Assembly (NCBI RefSeq): GCF_900177675.1
Contig: NZ_FXWM01000001.1
Location: 4,721,001-4,785,000 of the forward strand
Origin: Bacillus sp. OV166
Lineage (GTDB): Bacteria; Bacillota; Bacilli; Bacillales; Cytobacillaceae
Length of the DNA: 64,000 nucleotides
Direction: 5' to 3'
Below the pieces are notes generated by a model that worked only from the letters and a program-made list of their open reading frames with translations, was not told where the DNA came from and did not search any database. Shown piece by piece: positions 1 to 8,466 of this stretch. Numbering within the stretch: position 1 is the stretch's first letter; every line of letters begins with the position of its first letter. The position numbers and the translations under genes are program-made.

Positions 1-1474
1 ACGTAATCAATTGACCTTCAGTATAGCGTTTTGGCGGCTGAGTTTTGCTTTCTTTAACTTCCACTTTATCCGACCGACCCTGCTCACCTTCTGCTAGCAT
101 TGGTAGTGCAGGTTCATCTTCGTTATCTTTTGGATTCAGTACTTTACGCCAGCCTTCTTCAATTTGAACCTTCCCTTTCGAGATAAACGTTGCCCTTCCA
201 TCCACCAATGTTGTCACAGTAGTATATTCAGCTATGGCCTTATTGTAGTGTGCGGCGATCAAACTTGTTACAACTAAATCGTAGATTTTTTTCTCATCTG
301 GGGTGAGCCGCTCCACATTTGGGATTTGTTCCGTCGGAATAATCGCATAGTGGTCTGTGACCTTCTTTTCATTCACATAGCGTTTGTTTTCTGAAATCGA
401 AGCAAATGGTAACGGGAAGAAACTTTCGTAATCTTTAATATGACTTAATTTGTTTAAGACTTCCGGGAAAGTATTCGCTTCTTCTTTTGTAACGTACCGT
501 GAATCTGAACGAGGGTACGAGACATTTCCCTTTTGATAGAGCTTTTGCATTACATCGAGAGTTTTCTTCGGTGAGAATTTAAAGCGTTTATTTGCCTCGG
601 CTTGGAGGGCGGAAAGATTATACAAGAGTGGAGGAAAGAACTCTTTCCTTTCTGATAGAACCTCGCTGACTTCGGCAGGTTTATCCTTGCAAAAAGCAGC
701 AACTTTTTCGGCTAACTCTTTTGTATTCACTCGGGTTTCCCCATCGTTCTGCCATTTTCCAGTATATTTTTTTCCATTCATTAAAAAATGTGCGAGAACC
801 TCCCAAAAGGGTTCCGACTTAAAGTTCTCTATTTCTATTTCTCTTTTAACAATAAGTGCTAAGGTTGGTGTTTGTACTCTACCAACTGAAAAGACATCAG
901 AAAATCCTTGTTTTTGTAAAAGTAAGCTATACAAACGTGAAGCATTCATACCAACCACCCAGTCAGCACAAGCCCTTGTGTAGGCTTCAAAAAATAAACT
1001 CCGTGTTTCTTGCTCGTCCAACAGCTTTTTAAAACCCTCTCTAATGCTATTAGCTGTTAACGACGAGATCCACAGCCTTTTCATGGGTTTGTGACATTTT
1101 GTTAACCTGAGGATATTGCGGATAATCAGTTCACCTTCGCGCCCCGCATCACCTGCATGAATAATTTCAGTCACATTAGAATCAGACACTAACTTTTTGA
1201 TGACTGCAAATTGTTTTGTCTTATCTTTCGTTACTTCGTATTCAAACTGTTCAGGGATAATTGGTAAATTATCTAACGACCATTTTTTCCAGCCTTGCTG
1301 ATATTTTTCGGGCGAGACTAATTGGCATACATGACCAATTGCCCAAGTCACATAGGCTCCCTTAGGAAAAATATCATTTGGATAAATTTCGATAAAACCA
1401 TTTTGTTTTTTATGTTTAAAGATTGATGCTAAGGTTGACCCTTGATCCGGCTTTTCGGCAATAATTAATTTCAT
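1..1474 (-). CDS. topB: DNA topoisomerase III (3' end cut by window)
   Basis: Type IA topoisomerase that cuts and passes single strands to resolve recombination and replication intermediates. About 491 codons are visible; the C-terminus lies outside the window. The protein starts MKLIIAEKPDQG, with the TOPRIM Glu at residue 7. The acidic cluster HAGDAGREGEL is near residues 106-115, SVGRVQTPTLAL is near 196, and the active-site tyrosine lies in SYPRSDSRY near residue 320. These match TopB rather than TopA, which is longer and carries zinc-finger repeats. The ATG at 1474 follows a GGGAGC ribosome site. The family call is secure; only the carboxy-terminal domain cannot be checked. Confidence 0.95.
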   Translation of the reverse strand, partial: MKLIIAEKPDQGSTLASIFKHKKQNGFIEIYPNDIFPKGAYVTWAIGHVCQLVSPEKYQQGWKKWSLDNLPIIPEQFEYEVTKDKTKQFAVIKKLVSDSNVTEIIHAGDAGREGELIIRNILRLTKCHKPMKRLWISSLTANSIREGFKKLLDEQETRSLFFEAYTRACADWVVGMNASRLYSLLLQKQGFSDVFSVGRVQTPTLALIVKREIEIENFKSEPFWEVLAHFLMNGKKYTGKWQNDGETRVNTKELAEKVAAFCKDKPAEVSEVLSERKEFFPPLLYNLSALQAEANKRFKFSPKKTLDVMQKLYQKGNVSYPRSDSRYVTKEEANTFPEVLNKLSHIKDYESFFPLPFASISENKRYVNEKKVTDHYAIIPTEQIPNVERLTPDEKKIYDLVVTSLIAAHYNKAIAEYTTVTTLVDGRATFISKGKVQIEEGWRKVLNPKDNEDEPALPMLAEGEQGRSDKVEVKESKTQPPKRYTEGQLIT

Positions 1475-1791
1475 TATGATTGCTCCCTTTTTACAAAGCA
1501 TCCCGAAATCCATTTTACCCATTAAATCCTGTGTACGTAAAGACTAAATAATCACCATATCCACTAATTTCCTCTACAATTTTATGATAGTGGTCGATCG
1601 AGACAATATAATCGACTGTATCATTCTTCACTTTTCAGTAATTGTAGATTCATTCAATTTCTAAGTACAGTGGTAATAATGATAATAATTATTTTTAGAA
1701 TTACTCTCAAGGTTCTTACTATTAAAATAGCAGACTACGTCACGAAATCACCTTAGTATTTTGTCTGTTATTTGACAAATAGACTAAATAA
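1475..1791. other. AT-rich intergenic stretch, no gene seen
   Basis: About 320 bases between the start of topB and the terminator of the next minus-strand gene. It is AT-rich with runs such as taataatgataataatta near 1674-1693. I see no convincing ORF with a ribosome site and no recognisable RNA. It presumably holds the topB promoter, which I could not assign. Confidence 0.5.
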
Positions 1792-1817
1792 TAAAAAAGA
1801 GTGATCAAATGATCACC
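1792..1817 (-). terminator. Rho-independent terminator of the 94-aa ORF
   Basis: A perfect 7-bp stem (GTGATCA / TGATCAC, 1801-1816) is followed on the minus strand by TCTTTTTTA. It lies just past the stop of the minus-strand ORF at 1835 and supports that ORF being a real transcription unit. Confidence 0.8.
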
Positions 1818-1834
1818 CATAATGCTTGCTATTG

Positions 1835-2119
1835 TTAACTCAACGGCTTTATTGAAGGAAGATCCTGACTATACCAATTACCCTCGGGGATAATATTCGA
1901 AACTGTTAAAATTAAGGATGGAATTCTCTCCACATTGAACACAATTGCACCAATTTTCTTTGTAAAAATGATAAAGGCATTTCCATGTGAATAATTATCT
2001 AGGTCTAATCCCATATGGAGCAGTGCAAATAAAATGGTCTGCTTTTCATCAGAATCAATATAAACTTGGGGTGAAAATCTTAATATCCATTCATCACCTT
2101 CAATGGAAAATCGGTACAT
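1835..2119 (-). CDS. Hypothetical 94-aa protein
   Basis: I do not recognise this family. The reading frame opens with ATG at 2119 after the purine-rich GAGGCGGGGATAGG and ends just before a strong terminator, so it looks like a genuine single-gene unit. The protein (MYRFSIEGDEWILRF...) is mixed in composition with alternating hydrophobic residues, suggesting a small beta-rich soluble domain. There are no membrane segment, cysteine pairs or signal peptide. It lies between topB and cspD, and the sequence gives no functional hint. Confidence 0.6.
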   Translation of the reverse strand: MYRFSIEGDEWILRFSPQVYIDSDEKQTILFALLHMGLDLDNYSHGNAFIIFTKKIGAIVFNVERIPSLILTVSNIIPEGNWYSQDLPSIKPLS

Positions 2120-2262
2120 CCTATCCCCGCCTCTGTAAATAAATTGATTAATTTAAGATATGTTGCAGAGGTAATTTTCATGTTAGGGGTACGGACAAAA
2201 TCAGACACTTAAATATTTTCATAGAAACTACCATAATTCCAATGTAAGAGACAAGTCATTCC

Positions 2263-2291
2263 TTGACTGTAAATTCTCATTATTGTATATT
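2263..2291 (+). promoter_or_regulatory. SigA-type promoter of cspD
   Basis: TTGACT (2263-2268) and TATATT (2286-2291) are separated by exactly 17 bases. This predicts transcription from about 2298 and a leader of roughly 95 nt before cspD. A long untranslated leader is usual for cold-shock genes and often folds as a thermosensor; that function is inference here. Confidence 0.7.
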
Positions 2292-2393
2292 TAAAGCATC
2301 ATGTAACTATATATGCATAGCAAGTGGCTGCATGATAATATTTATCTTTGGCACCAATAAGGGTGGCTTGAAAGGCTTAGGAGGAAGAAGTAA

Positions 2394-2594
2394 ATGCAAA
2401 ACGGTAAAGTAAAATGGTTTAACAATGAAAAAGGTTTTGGTTTTATTGAAGTAGAAGGCGGCGACGATGTATTCGTACACTTCAGCGCTATCACTGGCGA
2501 AGGCTTCAAATCTTTAGAAGAAGGCCAAGAAGTTTCTTTTGAAATCGTTGAAGGAAACCGTGGTCCACAAGCAGCTAACGTTGTAAAACTATAA
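2394..2594 (+). CDS. cspD: Cold-shock protein, CspD type
   Basis: Single-stranded nucleic-acid-binding OB-fold protein that acts as an RNA chaperone during cold and stationary phase. The 66 residues cover the whole cold-shock domain, with RNP1 (KGFGFIEV, residues 13-20) and RNP2 (VFVHF, 26-30). The N-terminus MQNGKVKWFNNEKG is nearly the same as B. subtilis CspD as I remember it. A strong AGGAGG lies before the ATG. The gene has its own promoter (2263-2291) and terminator (2614-2639), so it is monocistronic. The adjacent ypeQ-ypeP pair is also next to cspD in B. subtilis. Confidence 0.95.
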   Translation: MQNGKVKWFNNEKGFGFIEVEGGDDVFVHFSAITGEGFKSLEEGQEVSFEIVEGNRGPQAANVVKL

Positions 2595-2613
2595 TCTAAA
2601 ATAATCAATCAAG

Positions 2614-2639
2614 GGCTGACGTTTTCGTCAGCCTTTTTT
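2614..2639 (+). terminator. Terminator of cspD
   Basis: An 8-bp perfect stem GGCTGACG/CGTCAGCC with a TTTT loop is followed by TTTTTT, 20 bases past the cspD stop. Confidence 0.92.
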
Positions 2640-2668
2640 ATAGGCGCTAACAGGACTTAGGTGAATTT

Positions 2669-2854
2669 TCAACTCAGTTTCTTCCCATACTCCTGAAGTT
2701 GTTCTCCCACTGTACACTTTGAAATGCAAAACCGATGTGCTGCTCTCCGCCCACCTTCTTTTTTCAAATGCTGGTGTAAAAAGCAGCCTTCACAGTATTG
2801 AATCATTAAGGATTCTACATGAACCAATAATTGCCTTTTGTTTAAGTCCTTCAC
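2669..2854 (-). CDS. ypeQ: YpeQ-type zinc-finger protein
   Basis: A 61-aa protein with a compact metal-binding pattern: CEGC (about residues 17-20) and CISKC (about 43-47) around FLHQHLKKEGG and RRAAHRFC. This matches the small YpeQ zinc-finger family found beside cspD and ypeP in Bacillus. The role is unknown; the Cys/His layout suggests a structural zinc site and possible nucleic-acid or protein contact. The start is GTG at 2854, 20 bases after the ypeP stop with only a weak GGGTG site, so the pair is probably cotranscribed and translationally coupled. Confidence 0.8.
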   Translation of the reverse strand: MKDLNKRQLLVHVESLMIQYCEGCFLHQHLKKEGGRRAAHRFCISKCTVGEQLQEYGKKLS

Positions 2855-2874
2855 AAGAGTTTCACACCCATTTC

Positions 2875-3531
2875 CTAAAGAATCAATGTTTTTGCAAAAA
2901 TTTCTTTTCCCTCTAATGCTTGTGTCGCCAATTTATCTGCTTCTTTGTTATCTTTTCTAGCAATGGACGTATATTTAGGGACTAAACCAAGCGTTTTAAT
3001 TTTTTCCTCAATTCTGTCAAGCCAGCTATTAAGCGTATCTTCATAACAAGGCCAATCCCCTTCCAGCTGTTTTAAAACCACTTGGGAGTCACCTTTAAAT
3101 TCACAAGATAAATGATGAACTCCTAAATCCTCTAAAATATTTAGTGCATAATAAAAAGCAGCATACTCTGCTTCATTATTTGTTTCCAATTCATCAATCC
3201 GTTCATTGGCTCGGATACGGTATTTCTTCTTTCCCTGCTTAAAAAAGATTACAGCCCCAAGACCTGCTTGATTTGTTTCCTTTTGAAACCCTCCATCAAA
3301 GTAAACAGTTATTTCATGAGGATCATCTTCAATTTCGGTCATCAACTTTTTCATTTCCTTTAAGATCCATGATGTTCCCTTTTCATCATAAAAAAACAAA
3401 TCAGATACTTTCCCAGTCATTTCAAGCTCTTCACCAATTTGTATAGCCGTTTCACCTGATACCATTTCAGAGGAAAATTGTACCTTTTCATTACTTTTTA
3501 TTTTATACATCCACTCTAACCTATAGTTCAA
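2875..3531 (-). CDS. ypeP: RNase HI-like protein YpeP
   Basis: Two-part protein of about 218 aa. An N-terminal domain of about 70 residues (MNYRLEWMYKIK...) is special to this family. A C-terminal RNase HI fold follows and keeps all four acidic positions: D in YFDGGFQKE, E in NNEAEYAAF, D in FKGDSQVV and D in NKEADKLA. It could therefore be catalytically active on RNA-DNA hybrids, although the family is usually called reverse-transcriptase-like. I chose the TTG at 3531 because AAAGGTTGAGG precedes it at a good distance; a TTG nine bases further up is the alternative. It is the upstream gene of the ypeP-ypeQ unit. Confidence 0.85.
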   Translation of the reverse strand: MNYRLEWMYKIKSNEKVQFSSEMVSGETAIQIGEELEMTGKVSDLFFYDEKGTSWILKEMKKLMTEIEDDPHEITVYFDGGFQKETNQAGLGAVIFFKQGKKKYRIRANERIDELETNNEAEYAAFYYALNILEDLGVHHLSCEFKGDSQVVLKQLEGDWPCYEDTLNSWLDRIEEKIKTLGLVPKYTSIARKDNKEADKLATQALEGKEIFAKTLIL

Positions 3532-3732
3532 TGTCCTCAACCTTTCTAAAAAGAATTCAAGGGCTTTTTAAATAACATATTCCATGCCACTATATCGACC
3601 ACATCATTCTAACCTATTCTGATATATATTCTTATCATACCCACTTCTTCATAGTAGTTATAAGAATAAATATTTTCTGACTTAAAAGAAATATGATAAA
3701 CTTTCACTATTACGTTTATGGAGGAAACAGAA

Positions 3733-4140
3733 TTGATTGAGGTTTATATTGACGGGGCTAGTGCCGGAAACCCTGGACCAAGTGGTGCCGGGATATTTAT
3801 TAAAGGAAACGGCATTACAGAAAAATATTCAATTCCATTAGGAAAAATGACGAATCATGAAGCAGAATATCATGCATTTATTAAGGCTTTGGAAATATGT
3901 TTAGAAAAGGGATTTGAAAATTCCGTTGTGTCTTTTCGGACCGACTCTCAATTAGTTAACAATGCAATAGAAAAGGAATTTGTAAAAAACAAACTATACT
4001 TACCATTATTTGAACAGGCATTACACTTATCAAAGAAGTTTCAATTATTTTTTATGAAATGGATCCCAAGTGCTGAAAATAAGGCGGCGGATGAACTAGC
4101 AAGGCAGGCAATAAGAAAAAATATTCCCGAGGAGCAATGA
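3733..4140 (+). CDS. ypdQ: RNase HI family protein YpdQ (TTG start)
   Basis: RNase H-fold protein of about 135 aa, opening with IDGASAGNPGPSGAGIF. It has the complete D-E-D-D set (DGASAG, NHEAEY, RTDSQL, ENKAADELA), so hydrolysis of RNA in hybrids is plausible. The first ATG in frame is at 3718, but GGAGG lies inside that ATGGAGGAAACAG sequence, at the right distance from TTG 3733. The real start is therefore probably the TTG, giving MIEVYIDGAS, which resembles the B. subtilis N-terminus. It is followed six bases later by the DMT transporter, forming an operon. Confidence 0.88.
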   Translation: MIEVYIDGASAGNPGPSGAGIFIKGNGITEKYSIPLGKMTNHEAEYHAFIKALEICLEKGFENSVVSFRTDSQLVNNAIEKEFVKNKLYLPLFEQALHLSKKFQLFFMKWIPSAENKAADELARQAIRKNIPEEQ

Positions 4141-4146
4141 TACATC

Positions 4147-5076
4147 ATGAAAAAACCTATTTTTGCCGATTTAAGTTTGCTCCTTGTAACGATCATCTGG
4201 GGTAGCACTTTTGTGTTAGTCCAAAATGCAATTGATTTTCTTGAACCGTTTTCCTTTAATAGCATTCGCTTTCTGGCGGCAGCGATTTTATTGATTTTCT
4301 GCCTTGTGATATTTGAAAAAAAACAGTTAAAACAATTGAATTTAAAGCTGCTTTTATCAGGTGTATTTATCGGATTTTGGCTTTTCCTTGGTTATGCTAC
4401 CCAAACAATCGGCCTGTTATATACAACCTCTTCCAAAGCCGGCTTTATTACAGGGTTAAATGTTGTCCTTGTTCCAATATTTTCAATGATGTTATTAAAG
4501 CAGTTTCCGAACCGGAATGCTGTCTTGGGCGTGTTAACTGCGACCATTGGCTTATTCCTATTGACGATGACTGATGTTACTTCATTAAATAGAGGTGATG
4601 GTTTCGTTTTCATTTGCGCCATCAGTTTCGCGCTTCAGATCATCTATACAGGTAAGTTTAGTAATAAATATCCAACCTTGCTGTTAACAGTCATTCAAAT
4701 TTCAACAGTCGCGATATTATCGATTTTATCCTCTTTCCTATTTGAAGATTGGAAAAAGTCATTTAATCCACATATATTACTCAAGCAAGATGTTCTGGCT
4801 GCCCTTGTCATTACAAGCATATTTGCAACAGCGCTGGCATTTATGATTCAAACAAATTTTCAAAAATACACCTCTGCAACTCGAGTTGCGTTAATTTTTG
4901 CAATGGAGCCGGTATTTGCCGCGATTACAGGTTTTTATTGGGCAAATGAACGACTTTCCTATAGTGCCTTAGTTGGGTGCTGCCTCATTTTTGCAGGAAT
5001 GATTTTTGCTGAAATGCCAACAAACAAAATCCCTTTACTAAGAAAAACAAAATCCCTAGAGGATAAGGTCTCATAA
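4147..5076 (+). CDS. DMT-superfamily (EamA) transporter
   Basis: Inner-membrane protein of 309 aa with two EamA repeats (about residues 8-140 and 150-290) and ten predicted hydrophobic helices. The first repeat opens with the typical LLLVTIIWGSTFVLVQNA motif and each repeat ends in a helix with conserved small residues. Such carriers usually export amino acids, bases or other metabolites; the substrate cannot be read from sequence. The start ATG 4147 uses GAGGAG at the end of ypdQ, so the two are cotranscribed. The final residues are a charged cytoplasmic tail (KTKSLEDKVS). Confidence 0.9.
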   Translation: MKKPIFADLSLLLVTIIWGSTFVLVQNAIDFLEPFSFNSIRFLAAAILLIFCLVIFEKKQLKQLNLKLLLSGVFIGFWLFLGYATQTIGLLYTTSSKAGFITGLNVVLVPIFSMMLLKQFPNRNAVLGVLTATIGLFLLTMTDVTSLNRGDGFVFICAISFALQIIYTGKFSNKYPTLLLTVIQISTVAILSILSSFLFEDWKKSFNPHILLKQDVLAALVITSIFATALAFMIQTNFQKYTSATRVALIFAMEPVFAAITGFYWANERLSYSALVGCCLIFAGMIFAEMPTNKIPLLRKTKSLEDKVS

Positions 5077-5103
5077 AAAAACTCCCTTTTAGTGAAGGGA
5101 GTT
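5074..5103 (-). terminator. Terminator between DMT gene and 93-aa gene
   Basis: The inverted repeat AACTCCCTT/AAGGGAGTT is followed on the minus strand by seven Ts. It ends the minus-strand unit 5915-5111 and may also stop plus-strand transcription weakly. Confidence 0.8.
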
Positions 5104-5110
5104 AATCTAA

Positions 5111-5392
5111 TTATATCGCTAACAGTTCCTTTTCTTTAACGAATCTAATGGCCTCTTTCCTTGAGTTGATCCTGTTCGAAATTAATGTTTCCAGTAACGA
5201 TACATAAAAACTGCCATCAAAACTTTTTTGCGCTTTTAATGTCAGTTCAATGGCTGTAATACTCATTTCATCAGAAGCATTTGTGTAGTGTTTCCCAAAA
5301 AATATAAAGCCAATTGCATCCTCTTGGAATTGAAATCCTTTTCCTTCCAAGTGGTGCAAATAATCTTCGACTGTTCCCAATAACTTTGCCAT
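5111..5392 (-). CDS. Small conserved protein, possibly DUF6123
   Basis: A 93-aa soluble protein (MAKLLGTVEDYLHHLEGKGFQF...). From memory it resembles the small Bacillaceae family DUF6123, but I cannot verify this and give no function. It looks helical, with a conserved-looking middle (IGFIFFGKHYTNA) and a basic C-terminal half. The ATG at 5392 follows GGGAGAGGG. It starts 28 bases after the stop of the YuiD-like gene and ends at a terminator, so the two form a minus-strand operon. Confidence 0.7.
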   Translation of the reverse strand: MAKLLGTVEDYLHHLEGKGFQFQEDAIGFIFFGKHYTNASDEMSITAIELTLKAQKSFDGSFYVSLLETLISNRINSRKEAIRFVKEKELLAI

Positions 5393-5420
5393 CCCTCTCC
5401 CAACAAACTGTGAACATCCC

Positions 5421-5915
5421 TTAGAATCTTAACTTAAATTTTGATAATTTTCTATTCTTTTTTGTACATAGGTGACCTATGACTCCCACCAAAACACCTA
5501 GAATTGCCCCTCCTACAACTTCTTCAGGCTCATGGCCTAACATTTCTTTTAGCTTTTTTGGAGAGTCCTGTTTAAATTCAACACTTTCCTCTTTATGAAT
5601 TTTTTCAATTAATTCATTCATTGAATTTACCTTTAAGGTAAGCTCCCCAGTTTGCCTTCTTACCCCTTGCGCATCATACATGACAATTAATCCGTAAATC
5701 AGTGAAAGGGCAAAATCAAAGGTTGGCAGTCCACGCTGCATTGCAATGTATGTTGTTAATGTAGAAACCCCAGCTGAATGTGAGCTAGGCATCCCACCGG
5801 TACCAAAAAACAGCTCTGGACGCCATTCTTTCTTTTTATAATAATGAATAGGAATTTTCATCCCTTGTGCTAGTCCCATGCTGAAAAGTGCTAAATAAAC
5901 ACCCTTGTTCATCAT
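5421..5915 (-). CDS. Divergent PAP2 family membrane protein, YuiD-like
   Basis: Membrane protein of about 164 aa related to the acid-phosphatase/PAP2 fold (divergent PAP2 or DUF212 group). Signature pieces are GTGGMPSSHSAGV near residues 34-46, YDAQGVRRQTGE near 76-87, and a C-terminal LGHEPEEVVGGAILG hydrophobic segment. The family may act on lipid phosphates but catalysis is unproven. The frame is open upstream to 6065, but GGGGTGAT just before ATG 5915 marks the start and the upstream extension is not protein-like. It is divergent from sspL and upstream of the 93-aa gene. Confidence 0.85.
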   Translation of the reverse strand: MMNKGVYLALFSMGLAQGMKIPIHYYKKKEWRPELFFGTGGMPSSHSAGVSTLTTYIAMQRGLPTFDFALSLIYGLIVMYDAQGVRRQTGELTLKVNSMNELIEKIHKEESVEFKQDSPKKLKEMLGHEPEEVVGGAILGVLVGVIGHLCTKKNRKLSKFKLRF

Positions 5916-5996
5916 ATCACCCCTGCTAATATTGTTCGAAAGCCCGTGTTTTATTATTCCACATGGAAATACTAAAAAAGTGGGAGGTGAACATAG

Positions 5997-6134
5997 ATGG
6001 GTAAAAATGGTCAAACTAATCGAGGTGTCAAAGCTCCAGGGGTTAATCCTCAAGGATATGGTCAAGATGCGGAGTTCGCTGAAGAACCAAAAAGTAAACT
6101 AGAAAATGCAGCAAAGAAAAAAAACACTAAATAG
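5997..6134 (+). CDS. sspL: Small acid-soluble spore protein L
   Basis: A 45-aa gene opening MGKNGQTNRGVKAPGVNPQG and ending ENAAKKKNTK. It matches the SspL family, minor SASPs made in the forespore and packed in the spore core: Gly/Asn/Gln-rich, then an acidic stretch, then a Lys-rich end. A very strong GGGAGGTGA lies nine bases before the ATG. In B. subtilis sspL neighbours ypcP and ypdP/ypdQ, which fits this position. Forespore (SigG) transcription is expected, but I could not assign the promoter boxes with confidence. Confidence 0.88.
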   Translation: MGKNGQTNRGVKAPGVNPQGYGQDAEFAEEPKSKLENAAKKKNTK

Positions 6135-6147
6135 ACGCAAACATAAA

Positions 6148-6185
6148 AACTGGCTGTCCCTTGTCGAGACAGCTAGTTCTATTTA
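6148..6185. terminator. Terminator between sspL and the YheC/D operon
   Basis: An 11-bp stem with one mismatch (AACTGGCTGTC / GACAGCTAGTT) is followed by TCTATTT on the plus strand. It overlaps the end of the convergent gene at 6183, so it probably serves sspL and perhaps both strands. Confidence 0.65.
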
Positions 6186-7214
6186 AAGCTTTTGCCTATT
6201 CGCAAGATAGGTGCAATATGGAATAAGCCGCCTGGCCACTTCAAATTCCCTATGCTTACAACCTGGCCTCCAATTGACTTCAAATAACCATAGCCTTTGC
6301 AGTTGATCCATTCCAACATCAATACCCAGTTCATCAAAGGAATGTTCGTATAATGTGTCGAAATGAGCAGAAAATGTTAATGCAAATTGCTCTAGAACTG
6401 TTTTTATTCGATCTGACTCTTCCTCAAATTCATCTAAAAGAAAAGTTTCTAAGTCACCGCGGTACCCTCCGCTGCTAATATTGCTAATCAATTGGGCGTT
6501 ACCGCTGATCCTGGGATAAATTAAGGTAATTTCCCAAAAACCGCGTCCATTTTTTTGAACATGCAAGCGAAAATCATAGGTTAATCCGGCTTTTGTTTTA
6601 CATTCAATAAAAGGCTGAAGCAAATATTTTTTCTCAAGGACCAGCCCTTCAATTAGAACCTCCATTTCCTTTTGATTAAGTACGCTAACTTTCTGACCGT
6701 CGGTTAATTTGAACAGTTGCTTTTCATTAAGTTTTTCGATAAATAATATTTTTTTACCTTGATTACCGGTTAATGGTTTGATTACAACTCGAGAATGTTC
6801 CTGGCAAAAAGAGATAAATTTTTGTGGATGATTTAATTTTGTGGAAGGAATCAAATAACTGGAGAATTCTTTCGCATTAAAGATTTTTTTGTACACTTTG
6901 AACTTATTTCCAACAGGATAACTTGTAAAAATAGCATATTCCTTTAATTTTTTCAAAATGGCGGATTCTCTTTTAGATTTAGGGTTGCAGCTGTTAATGA
7001 TGACTGTTGGAAAGTCGATAACTTTTTGTGCCCATTCACCATGTTGATACACCCAGCCATTAATTTTCAAATGATTAAAATCAACATTGTTGTACGAAAA
7101 ATAAAAAAAGGGGATTCCTTCCATTTTTGCGACAGCAGCAAAGGGATATGCTTTTTTAACTTCTCGCGGATTTTTTCGATAGTGAAGCATCCCAATCGAC
7201 TTCAAAATCATCAC
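6183..7214 (-). CDS. YheC/YheD family ATP-grasp protein (343 aa)
   Basis: Member of the endospore coat-associated YheC/YheD family. The ATP-grasp core is visible: a phosphate/adenine-binding lysine in VVIKPLTGNQGKK (near residues 145-157), the segment TYDFRLHVQKNGRG (near 214-227), SNISSGGYRGD, and the Mg-binding end GIDVG...LWLFEVNWRPG. ATP-grasp enzymes couple ATP to forming amide or similar bonds; the substrate of this family is unknown. The start is GTG 7214 or ATG 7211 after AAGGATG. It is the last gene of a three-gene unit, five bases after the preceding stop. Sporulation expression is inferred from the family. Confidence 0.85.
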   Translation of the reverse strand: MMILKSIGMLHYRKNPREVKKAYPFAAVAKMEGIPFFYFSYNNVDFNHLKINGWVYQHGEWAQKVIDFPTVIINSCNPKSKRESAILKKLKEYAIFTSYPVGNKFKVYKKIFNAKEFSSYLIPSTKLNHPQKFISFCQEHSRVVIKPLTGNQGKKILFIEKLNEKQLFKLTDGQKVSVLNQKEMEVLIEGLVLEKKYLLQPFIECKTKAGLTYDFRLHVQKNGRGFWEITLIYPRISGNAQLISNISSGGYRGDLETFLLDEFEEESDRIKTVLEQFALTFSAHFDTLYEHSFDELGIDVGMDQLQRLWLFEVNWRPGCKHREFEVARRLIPYCTYLANRQKL

Positions 7215-7218
7215 ATCC

Positions 7219-8442
7219 TTAAAATGGCTCTAAGTAAAACTTGATTTCCTTCGAAGCTATTAATGCAATCTCCTTGGCCTGTTCAGGTGTATCAGCGCTG
7301 GCAATCACATAGGCATAGCGATCACCGAGTGAATACGGCTTTGTTAAGATCGCCCCTTTTCTTGGTTTCACATAAACTTCCTTTACACCATCATAATTTA
7401 AGGCTTTAGTTTTTCCGGTCACTTTTATGAGTCGGCCCCGTGAACTAACAGTGAGAAATTTTGCATAGACATGTGTCCTTTTCGTTGCTTCTAGATAAGG
7501 GTCTTGCCCTAAGTAAAGTTTAAGTGTTTCTTTAATTAAATTGATTCCTGTACCCTCTTGAATAATTCTATTCATTGCACCTCCAGACATTCTTGGATTT
7601 ATTTCTATTAACTTCCACTTCCCTTCAATAAGCCTCATTTCTAAATGACAAGTACCATTTTCTAATTCAAGTGCTTGAATAATACTTTCAACGGCAATTT
7701 GTAATTCCTCTAAAGTCTCATTTTCTACTACGGCCGGATAACAATACCCATTAATAATAAAGCGATCACCATTTAAGACCTCTTGTTCAATTACCGCCAC
7801 AATAGATATCTGCCCCTCCTTAACGATAACTTCGATTAGGTATTGCGTTCCAATCAAGTATTCTTCAATTAATACCGGAATAGAAGGGAATTTTTTATTT
7901 AAGTAGTCCAATCCTTCTTTTAACTCAGAGTAGGTTTCAACCAGTAATACGTCCTTTGACCCATTAGATATGGGGGACTTTAATATAAGTGGTAACTGAC
8001 GTTGATTTTCCTCGACAAATTGTTGAATAGACTTTTCTCTTTGAAAAATAGTAAACTTTGGTGAAACAGGCAGCGTTTTAAGGTGCTCACGAAACCGAGT
8101 TTTCTCTTCTATGATTTCCAAAGCATCCGTGGACATTTGAAAAAGTCCTAATTTTTTCGAGATTCGCGCCGCAAAAGAGACAAATGGATCAATGAAACTA
8201 ATAACAGCACAGATTTGTTTTCTATCTTCTTCAAGGTTATTAATTATTGAAAAAATCTTCTCCTTATCCATTAAATTTTCGACATATACCATCTGATGAA
8301 CTTCAGGGAATTCTTTCTCTTGCTTTATAAATTCTCTTCTGTTCGTTAACAAAACAGTATAATAACCCATAGTTGTTGAAATACTCAGAGCTTCTCGGCT
8401 CGTTCCTGATTTGTTACTTCCAATAAAGACAATTGTTTGCAT
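7219..8442 (-). CDS. ATP-grasp carboxylate-amine ligase-like protein
   Basis: A 407-aa ATP-grasp enzyme of the amino-acid/peptide ligase type, distinct from YheC/D. An N-terminal Rossmann-like domain starts MQTIVFIGSNKSG. ATP-binding elements follow (LPLILKSPISNGSKDVLLVE; PVLIEEYLIGTQYLIEV). The metal-binding segment is HLEMRLIEGKWKLIEINPRMSGGAMN near residues 276-301, with a small C-terminal lid domain (about 330-407). Known relatives include L-amino-acid ligases that make dipeptides; here the substrate is unknown. ATG 8442 follows AGGAAGTAGG. Flanked by two YheC/D genes with gaps of 24 and 4 bases, it is clearly part of the same operon. Confidence 0.85.
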   Translation of the reverse strand: MQTIVFIGSNKSGTSREALSISTTMGYYTVLLTNRREFIKQEKEFPEVHQMVYVENLMDKEKIFSIINNLEEDRKQICAVISFIDPFVSFAARISKKLGLFQMSTDALEIIEEKTRFREHLKTLPVSPKFTIFQREKSIQQFVEENQRQLPLILKSPISNGSKDVLLVETYSELKEGLDYLNKKFPSIPVLIEEYLIGTQYLIEVIVKEGQISIVAVIEQEVLNGDRFIINGYCYPAVVENETLEELQIAVESIIQALELENGTCHLEMRLIEGKWKLIEINPRMSGGAMNRIIQEGTGINLIKETLKLYLGQDPYLEATKRTHVYAKFLTVSSRGRLIKVTGKTKALNYDGVKEVYVKPRKGAILTKPYSLGDRYAYVIASADTPEQAKEIALIASKEIKFYLEPF

Positions 8443-8466
8443 ACCAACCTACTTCCTCTTTGTTTT

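Noticed and set aside
5905..6102. 65-aa plus-strand ORF overlapping sspL
   Set aside because: The sspL frame has the ribosome site and a family match; the longer frame has neither.
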